Source: CAVOBC01 sp963693635 (GTDB lineage: Bacteria > Pseudomonadota > Gammaproteobacteria > Pseudomonadales > Azotimanducaceae). Taken from it: a stretch of DNA of 14,765 nucleotides. Numbering within the stretch: the stretch's first letter is position 1; each line of letters starts with the position of its first letter. The notes beneath the pieces are model-generated. The model was not told where the DNA came from. It saw only the letters and a program-made list of their open reading frames with translations, and did no database searches. The stretch is from assembly GCA_963693635.1 (NCBI GenBank), contig CAVOBC010000088.1, forward strand, positions 1 through 14,765, in the 5' to 3' direction. A program made the position numbers and the translations under genes. This document shows, in pieces, positions 12,782 to 14,765 of this stretch.

Positions 12782-14233
12782 TTAGCTGCCGGTTCGGAAG
12801 ACCTGACTGGCTGGCACGTTCGCAAGACGCGTTTTGTATTCGTCCATCGTGTGCGGCCACTGGGTGACGATGAAGCCGCCCCGCGCCCGGTAGTAGCCAC
12901 CACAATTGCCCTGCCACACGTCCACGGCCGCGAGGTCCTGTTGCAACGCGGTGTTGTAGGTCGCCTGGGTGTCAGGTGTGACTTCGAGCCACGTGTCACC
13001 CGTGCCATTGAGGTAGGCGATCTGGGTGATCGCAAATTCAACCTGATGTTCGATCATCTCCAGAATCGATCCGTTGTTGGTGTTCGGCCCGTACAACATG
13101 AAGAGGTTTGGAAAGCCCGATGTCGTTGTACCGAGGTGGGCCTGCGCGCCGTCTGCCCAGGCGTCATGAATCGACAGGCCGTCCCGGCCGTAGACGTCGA
13201 TGCAGGAGAGATAGCGGGTGGTCTGAAAACCGGTTGCATAGATGATGGTGTCGACTTCTGTCGTTTCACCGGCGGCGGTGACACCCGTTTCGGTAATCGC
13301 ATCGACACCGTCTGATACCAGTGTGACATTTTCCAGGTTGAACACCGGATAGTACAGATTCGATGAAAGCGGTCGGCGGCAGCCGAAATCCATGGATGGT
13401 GTCATGCGCGCCCGCACATCCGGGTCAGTCACGACCTCGAGATTCTCCCGACCTCGATCCTCGGCCAGCTTCAGGGCCGGTTTGTTCGAGAATGTGATGA
13501 AGCCTTCGAGCCCTTCACGGATTTCATTGCGTTGTGCGGCGGCGGCCTCATCGTCGGTGACGAAGCGGTGGATTTGCTCTTCGGTGAACGGGTCGTCGGC
13601 CTTTGGAAGTACCCATTGCGGGCGCCGTTGATAGACCGTGAGATGGGCGACGTTATCCACGATTTCAGGGATCATCTGCACTGCGCTCGCGGCAGAACCG
13701 ATGACGGCGACGCGCTCCCCCGACAGATCGTGACCGTCCTTCCAGTCGCCGGTATGAAATGCTGTTCCCGCGAAGGTGTCGATGCCCGGCACGTCGGGAT
13801 AATTGAGTTTGGTAAACATGCCAACGCCGCTGATGAGGAACCGTGACGTCATCAACGTGCCATCGCCAAGCAAGAGTTGCCAGCGGTTCTCGTCATCCTG
13901 CCAGCGGGCCTCAACCACTTCGGCGCCGAGGCGCACGTAGGGTGCGATCTGGTACTTGTCTACGACGCCGCGCATATACGCCAGAATCTCTGGCTGGCGC
14001 GCATAGGGGCGGCTCCAGTCCCGCTTCGGTTCGAAGGAGAACGAGTAGAGGTGTGACGGCACATCGCATTCCGCCCCGGGATACCGATTATTCCACCAGG
14101 TGCCGCCGAGGCCGCCCGCGCGTTCGAGGACCACGAAATCTGTGATGCCGGCCTCTATCAGCTTGATACTGGTGCAGATCCCGCCGGGACCAGCGCCGAT
14201 GACGATGACTTCATGGTGTTGTTGGTCGTTCAT
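12782..14233 (-). CDS. Flavin-containing Baeyer-Villiger-type monooxygenase
   Basis: This 483-residue cytoplasmic enzyme is expected to use FAD, NADPH and O2 to convert ketones to esters or lactones, or to oxygenate N or S atoms. The FAD Rossmann motif is GAGPGG (13-18). GGTWWNNRYPGAECD (43-57) and FAGTAFHTGDW (154-164) match the two fingerprints of type I Baeyer-Villiger monooxygenases, although Lys follows the Trp where Pro or Asp is usual. The NADPH Rossmann region is VIGSAASAVQ, with Ala in place of the middle Gly of GxGxxG, a common variant. ATGF (333-336) closes the core. It is somewhat shorter than cyclohexanone monooxygenase (about 540). The ATG at 14233 has GGAG 7 nt upstream, and TATACT at 14266-14261 (minus) is a possible -10. 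The neighbouring esterase could hydrolyse its ester products, but it is exported and on the other strand. Confidence 0.93.
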   Translation of the reverse strand: MNDQQHHEVIVIGAGPGGICTSIKLIEAGITDFVVLERAGGLGGTWWNNRYPGAECDVPSHLYSFSFEPKRDWSRPYARQPEILAYMRGVVDKYQIAPYVRLGAEVVEARWQDDENRWQLLLGDGTLMTSRFLISGVGMFTKLNYPDVPGIDTFAGTAFHTGDWKDGHDLSGERVAVIGSAASAVQMIPEIVDNVAHLTVYQRRPQWVLPKADDPFTEEQIHRFVTDDEAAAAQRNEIREGLEGFITFSNKPALKLAEDRGRENLEVVTDPDVRARMTPSMDFGCRRPLSSNLYYPVFNLENVTLVSDGVDAITETGVTAAGETTEVDTIIYATGFQTTRYLSCIDVYGRDGLSIHDAWADGAQAHLGTTTSGFPNLFMLYGPNTNNGSILEMIEHQVEFAITQIAYLNGTGDTWLEVTPDTQATYNTALQQDLAAVDVWQGNCGGYYRARGGFIVTQWPHTMDEYKTRLANVPASQVFRTGS

Positions 14234-14429
14234 GCTAACTCCGGGGACTGCGGGCAGACGAGTATACCTTCACCCGCCGCATTGGCGGATGACCTCGAAT
14301 CGGACTGAGTCCTGTCGTTTGTGGGGCGGCGCTTCCAGCACAAGTCGAGGCAGGCGTGTCGACCAGGGCAGACAGGTGCGACGGCATTTGGTTCAATGGT
14401 GGCACTTCCGGATCAACACAAGGACTCGC

Positions 14430-14765
14430 TTGGCCTTACACCACGATGCGTTTCCCGAGATAGACCGCGACCTGCGTTTTTTTCCGCTGGGCGTCGAGTC
14501 GCCCTCTGTGTTGACGCGCACTCAGATCGATCAATATAACGCCCAGGGTTACCTCGCCCCGATTCGGGTCTTCGACCCCACAGAGATGAAAACGATCCGC
14601 GATTACGTTGACGACCTGCTCGATCGGGCGATGGCCGCCGGGTGGGGCAATTACGAGCTGATCGACTGGCACAATCACTGCGAAGGGCTCTATGAACTCG
14701 TTACCCATGCGCGGGTGCTTGACGTCATCGGCGATCTGCTCGGCGAGACGTTGATCCTGCGGCGG
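14430..14765 (+). CDS. Phytanoyl-CoA dioxygenase (PhyH)-like protein, N-terminal part
   Basis: The frame is open to the window edge (112 codons). FPEIDRDLRFFPLGVESPSVLT is followed by QIDQYNAQGYLAPIRVFDPTEM and then LYELVTHARVLDVIGDLLGE. This is the N-terminal pattern of PhyH-type Fe(II)/2-oxoglutarate dioxygenases; the metal-binding HxD and distal His lie beyond the edge, so activity cannot be judged. I choose TTG 14430 because AAGGA sits 5 nt before it. An ATG at 14446 is out of frame by one base and stops after five codons; a single extra base there would give a more conventional start (M-x-FPEIDRDL). It is divergent from the monooxygenase with about 196 bp between them, which holds short inverted repeats at 14274-14288 and 14302-14312. 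Confidence 0.78.
   Translation, partial: MALHHDAFPEIDRDLRFFPLGVESPSVLTRTQIDQYNAQGYLAPIRVFDPTEMKTIRDYVDDLLDRAMAAGWGNYELIDWHNHCEGLYELVTHARVLDVIGDLLGETLILRR

Noticed and set aside
12725..13315. Plus-strand frame with AAGGAG and TTG start, antisense to the monooxygenase
   Set aside because: The ribosome site is good but the product looks like antisense translation; kept only as a finding about the control region.

Overview
The window looks like the chromosome of a GC-rich, free-living Gram-negative bacterium. The MdlA/MdlB-type exporter pair, the tail-anchored and single-helix small proteins, and the mix of Fe(II)/2-oxoglutarate dioxygenases with a Baeyer-Villiger-type monooxygenase suggest a Pseudomonadota, probably a gammaproteobacterium of marine or soil type. 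That placement is inference: there is no rRNA or other marker gene here. I see no tRNA, insertion sequence or CRISPR array.

Left part (1-2100): the C-terminal third of pyruvate phosphate dikinase, followed 9 nt later on the same strand by an ankyrin-repeat protein. A short convergent gap then holds what may be a dodecin remnant. Next (2101-4242) comes the most unusual locus: a 654-residue TIR domain fused to a P-loop NTPase, which has the shape of an antiphage or cell-suicide sensor. About twelve degenerate 14-15 bp tandem repeats lie directly upstream and run up to its start codon, so the leader and presumed promoter region are made of repeats.

Middle (4243-9598): about 320 bp with no convincing gene, then two ABC half-exporters that overlap by 4 bp (ATGA) and form an asymmetric heterodimer. 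The first has a degenerate catalytic residue and the second a degenerate signature motif. The coding start of the first exporter carries a strong stem-loop. Upstream lies a stretch with a frameshifted small membrane-protein remnant. Beyond it are a 182-residue single-helix protein and a 44-residue membrane protein that are translationally coupled by another ATGA overlap.

Right part (9599-14765): a run of metabolic genes in alternating orientation. They are a SAM-dependent methyltransferase whose reading frame is broken near both ends, a TauD/TfdA dioxygenase, a membrane-anchored PHB-depolymerase/feruloyl-esterase-type hydrolase with a 12-bp tandem repeat in its leader, a Baeyer-Villiger-type flavin monooxygenase, and the start of a phytanoyl-CoA dioxygenase-like protein that runs off the window. 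Oxygenases plus an esterase suggest oxidative breakdown of lipids or organic compounds, but the alternating strands argue against a single operon.

Several reading frames need one extra base to match their expected families. Either local gene decay or small indel errors in the underlying assembly could explain this.
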